Below are positions 62,012 through 64,000 of a stretch of 64,000 bases of DNA, in pieces. The stretch covers positions 46,983 through 110,982 of the forward strand of contig CAJTAK010000017.1 of the NCBI GenBank assembly GCA_910574255.1. Direction: 5' to 3'. Under the pieces are notes generated by a model that ran no database searches, was not told where the DNA came from, and saw only the letters and a list, made by a program, of their open reading frames with translations. The position numbers and the translations under genes are program-made. The first letter of the stretch is position 1, and each line of letters starts with the position of its first letter. The stretch comes from Clostridia bacterium (GTDB lineage: Bacteria; Bacillota; Clostridia; Lachnospirales; Lachnospiraceae).

Positions 62012-62446
62012 TTATGTAGAAACCGCACTGTGATATCCATCAACAATTTCTTTCATAGTAATGGATTTCAGGCTGATTTTTAAATCATCCCGGATTTTGC
62101 CATAGGGAGCTTCCAGCACGGAATGGATATTTTTTCCCACGGGGCAGAAGGGTGACGGAGCCATGTGGGTGCCAATCAGTTTATCCAGTGCGTCCGGCTC
62201 TACTGCCATACAGATACGATACAAATTGATTTCCTCCAGCGGGCAGCACAATGTTGTGCCGCCCGTTCCAAATTTGACGGAAAGAATTCCGTCCTTTTTT
62301 AAAGCGCTCATAATATTGCGGATCGTAACCGGATTGCAGCCTGTGGATAATGACAGCAGTTCACTTGTTACCCGTTTGCTTTCTCCATATTCATTTATAA
62401 AAATCAGGCAGTGGACTGCAATGGAACATTTGGTGCTGATGTGCAT
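62012..62446 (-). CDS. Rrf2-family transcriptional regulator
   Basis: A 144-residue Rrf2 protein: MHISTKCSIAVHCLIFINEY, SLSTGCNPVTIRNIMSALKK and GILSVKFGTGG give the winged helix. Four cysteines in the centre and after (TLCCPLE, YRICMAV, SPFCPVG) could hold an iron-sulfur cluster, though spacing differs from IscR/NsrR. AGGAGGTC is before the start on the minus strand. It is divergent from a flavodoxin/ferredoxin gene, with a clear operator between. Confidence 0.88.
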   Translation of the reverse strand: MHISTKCSIAVHCLIFINEYGESKRVTSELLSLSTGCNPVTIRNIMSALKKDGILSVKFGTGGTTLCCPLEEINLYRICMAVEPDALDKLIGTHMAPSPFCPVGKNIHSVLEAPYGKIRDDLKISLKSITMKEIVDGYHSAVST

Positions 62447-62489
62447 GATTTGGGACCTCCTAATATTGACAGTATATCATATATTTTTG

Positions 62490-62530
62490 ATGGTGTAAAT
62501 CTTGACATTACACCATGGGGAGGATATAAT
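62490..62530 (+). promoter_or_regulatory. Promoter and overlapping operator of the EFR1-type gene
   Basis: TTGACA (62502-62507), 17 bp and TATAAT (62525-62530) form a consensus promoter. A perfect inverted repeat with 9-bp arms, ATGGTGTAA (62490-62498) and TTACACCAT (62508-62516), straddles the -35 box, so a bound dimer would block polymerase. The divergent Rrf2 protein is the obvious candidate. Confidence 0.8.
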
Positions 62531-62567
62531 ATAGTGTAATTTTAAAAATTACATAGGAGGCAGAGAC

Positions 62568-63332
62568 ATGAGATATATTCAATTGATTTTTAGTCCTACG
62601 GGCGGTACAAAAAAGGTGGCCGATGGGATCACGAAGCATTGGGATTCTGCCGTGGAGACCATAGACCTTTCTGATGGGGAGGCTGATTTCTCGCAGCACG
62701 TTTTTCAGGCGGAGGACAGGGTCCTTATTGCAATGCCCTCTTATGGAGGGAGAGTACCTGCTGTTGCAGTCGAGCGTCTTCACAAGGTTCAGGGTAATTC
62801 CGCAAAATGCACATTAGTCTGCGTATATGGAAATCGTGCCTATGAAGATACACTGGCAGAGATGGAGGATGCGGCCAGGGAAAGCGGATTTGATGTAGTT
62901 GCCGCTGTTTCTGCCGTGGCAGAGCATTCCATAATGCATCAGTATGCGGCAGGAAGACCGGATGCCTCAGATTTGTCCCGGCTTGAAACGTTTGCCGGAC
63001 AGATAAAGGAAAAGATGGATTCATCCCAGGATACCGGAAAAATTCATATTCCGGGAAATCGGCCTTACAAAAAGTCGGGCGGTGCCGGACTGGTGCCAAA
63101 GGCAGCCAAAGACTGCATTAACTGCGGCTTGTGTGCAAAACAATGTCCCGTAAAGGCAATCAATCCTGCTAATATAAAGTCGACTGACAGTAAGAAGTGC
63201 ATTTCCTGCATGCGCTGTGTAACCCAATGTCCCCATCATGCAAGAAAAGTAAACGGTGCATTGGTATCTGCGGCATCTCTGGCTATTAAAAAGGCCTGCT
63301 CCGTAAGAAAAGAGTGTGAAATCTTTATATAG
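62568..63332 (+). CDS. EFR1-type flavodoxin-ferredoxin fusion protein
   Basis: A 254-residue electron carrier. The N-terminal part is a flavodoxin-like fold (IQLIFSPTGGTKKVADGI for the FMN phosphate loop and AMPSYGGRVP). The C-terminal part has two 4Fe-4S motifs, CINCGLCAKQCP (about residues 184-195) and CISCMRCVTQCP (about 211-222). ATAGGAGG lies before the ATG. Proteins of this EFR1 type shuttle electrons in anaerobes. A consensus promoter with a palindromic operator precedes it, and the Rrf2 gene is divergent. Confidence 0.92.
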   Translation: MRYIQLIFSPTGGTKKVADGITKHWDSAVETIDLSDGEADFSQHVFQAEDRVLIAMPSYGGRVPAVAVERLHKVQGNSAKCTLVCVYGNRAYEDTLAEMEDAARESGFDVVAAVSAVAEHSIMHQYAAGRPDASDLSRLETFAGQIKEKMDSSQDTGKIHIPGNRPYKKSGGAGLVPKAAKDCINCGLCAKQCPVKAINPANIKSTDSKKCISCMRCVTQCPHHARKVNGALVSAASLAIKKACSVRKECEIFI

Positions 63333-63551
63333 TGTGGAATCAGTTACAATTCGCACCTTGTGAACTAAAAACTTTATAAAATCTGACATAGGTGTGAATC
63401 AATGTCATTAAGTTAAGCTGATTGAAAAAATCTTATCCTATGGTCTAACTCAAATTTATCAATAAATTTCTCAAAAAGTGGTTGACACAGAGCCTAAAAT
63501 GTGCGGCTGCTCTCGCTGCTGATTATATTTTAAGAGGCGGCGAGAGCGGCC

Positions 63552-63589
63552 CTTGAAATTGAAGACAAAACTATTATTTCAATTTCAAG
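63552..63589 (+). promoter_or_regulatory. Hairpin at the ribosome site of the transposase
   Basis: A perfect 12-bp stem, CTTGAAATTGAA (63552-63563) and TTCAATTTCAAG (63578-63589), whose right arm runs into AAGGAGG (63587-63593). It could hide the ribosome site in long read-through transcripts and so limit transposase synthesis. Confidence 0.6.
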
Positions 63590-63600
63590 GAGGTACTTAT

Positions 63601-64000
63601 ATGTCATTTCCTCAAAAGGTCAAGTCCACTCTTTGGGCGATCGTGGACAACATGGCCTGCAACACTGCCTGCTTCGTTAAAAAACCAAAAAAGGACTTTA
63701 CCCGTAACCGTAAGCTGGGCTTTGCTCAACTCATCCGTTTCTTTCTCTCTATGGAAAGCGGCTGCATCAACCACGAACTATTGAAATATTTTTATTTCCT
63801 TCCCGATGAAATCCCCTCTGCTTCCTCCTTCATCCAACAGCGGGCCAAACTCCTTCCCGAAGCTTTCCGACATGTCCTCACGCAGTTTAACCTTCGTTTC
63901 CCGGCAAAAGGGCTTTGGGGCAAGTATTCCCTCATTGCCGTAGACGGCTGTGAATTTAACATTGCCCGGAACCCTGGGGACCCTTCCACCTTCCATCCTA
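63601..64000 (+). CDS. IS4-family transposase, N-terminal part (cut by the window end)
   Basis: The frame opens at ATG 63601 behind AAGGAGG and is still open at the last base, giving at least 133 residues. It reads LGFAQLIRFFLSMESGCINH, DEIPSASSFIQQRAKLLPEA and SLIAVDGCEFNIAR, where the Asp of VDGCEFN is the likely first catalytic residue of the DDE triad. The left insertion-sequence end should lie in 63340-63550, but I could not fix a terminal repeat without the right end. Another hairpin (GCTGCTCTCGC/GGCGAGAGCGGC) lies at about 63511-63550. Confidence 0.85.
   Translation, partial: MSFPQKVKSTLWAIVDNMACNTACFVKKPKKDFTRNRKLGFAQLIRFFLSMESGCINHELLKYFYFLPDEIPSASSFIQQRAKLLPEAFRHVLTQFNLRFPAKGLWGKYSLIAVDGCEFNIARNPGDPSTFHP

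Overview
The window reads as a low-to-middle GC chromosome segment of a Gram-positive gut-type anaerobe, most likely class Clostridia, family Lachnospiraceae. The support is indirect: strong AGGAGG ribosome-binding sites, a BceRSAB-type peptide-resistance module, a DUF5688 protein, a BspA-type leucine-rich-repeat giant, clustered 4Fe-4S proteins, and corrinoid/THF-type methyl-transfer protein families. No rRNA is present. There is one tRNA (Arg, anticodon CCG, minus strand).

Layout. 0.1-11.7 kb: a catabolic island with a divergent Gfo/Idh/MocA oxidoreductase, a complete LIV-type ABC importer, two near-identical UroD/MtaA-like proteins, a cysteine-desulfidase-like protein, an AroE-like dehydrogenase and a LacI regulator. 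Matching CGTAA-n-CG-n-TTACG operators lie before the importer and before the LacI gene. 12-16.6 kb: response regulator, kinase, ATPase and permease of a Bce-type module. 16.8-21 kb: radical SAM protein, HxlR regulator, FGGY sugar kinase behind a 50-bp tandem repeat, and elongation factor P. 21-25.4 kb: a membrane protein, a beta-helix/CbxX-type AAA+ fusion, and an unusual membrane-anchored ECF sigma factor. 26-33.5 kb: DUF5688 protein, SH3 protein, FliD-C-like protein, chemotaxis receptor and small hypotheticals. 33.5-41.7 kb: a decayed tannase-like esterase, a Dus enzyme, a 1364-residue LRR protein, a 106-bp tandem repeat and an aldo/keto reductase. 42-48.5 kb: the most unusual module, with two genes behind ECF-type promoters, then a giant protein joining an RNase-H1-type hybrid-binding domain, a ClpB-like AAA+, a receiver-like domain, an FtsH-like AAA+ and an M41 protease. 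48.6-64 kb: accessory genes with many remnants (split P-type ATPase, truncated PTS EIIC, broken SDR), a palindromic MITE, a pair of LigM/GcvT-like demethylases, an Rrf2/EFR1 pair with a clear operator, and the start of an IS4-type transposase that runs off the end.

How parts fit together. Three nearly superimposable promoters (TGCAACC, 16 bp, CGTTCTAT or CGTTTCAT) lie before the ECF sigma gene at 23.8 kb and before two genes at 42.1 and 42.4 kb. This suggests that the sigma factor controls itself and a remote module encoding a small protein and a secreted coiled-coil/Cys-His protein, just upstream of the giant AAA+/protease fusion. Several non-coding repeats recur: a hairpin terminator family (three copies), a structured 89-bp repeat (two inverted copies), a 26-bp repeat flanking the ECF-driven genes, and a 183-bp palindromic MITE with related ends.
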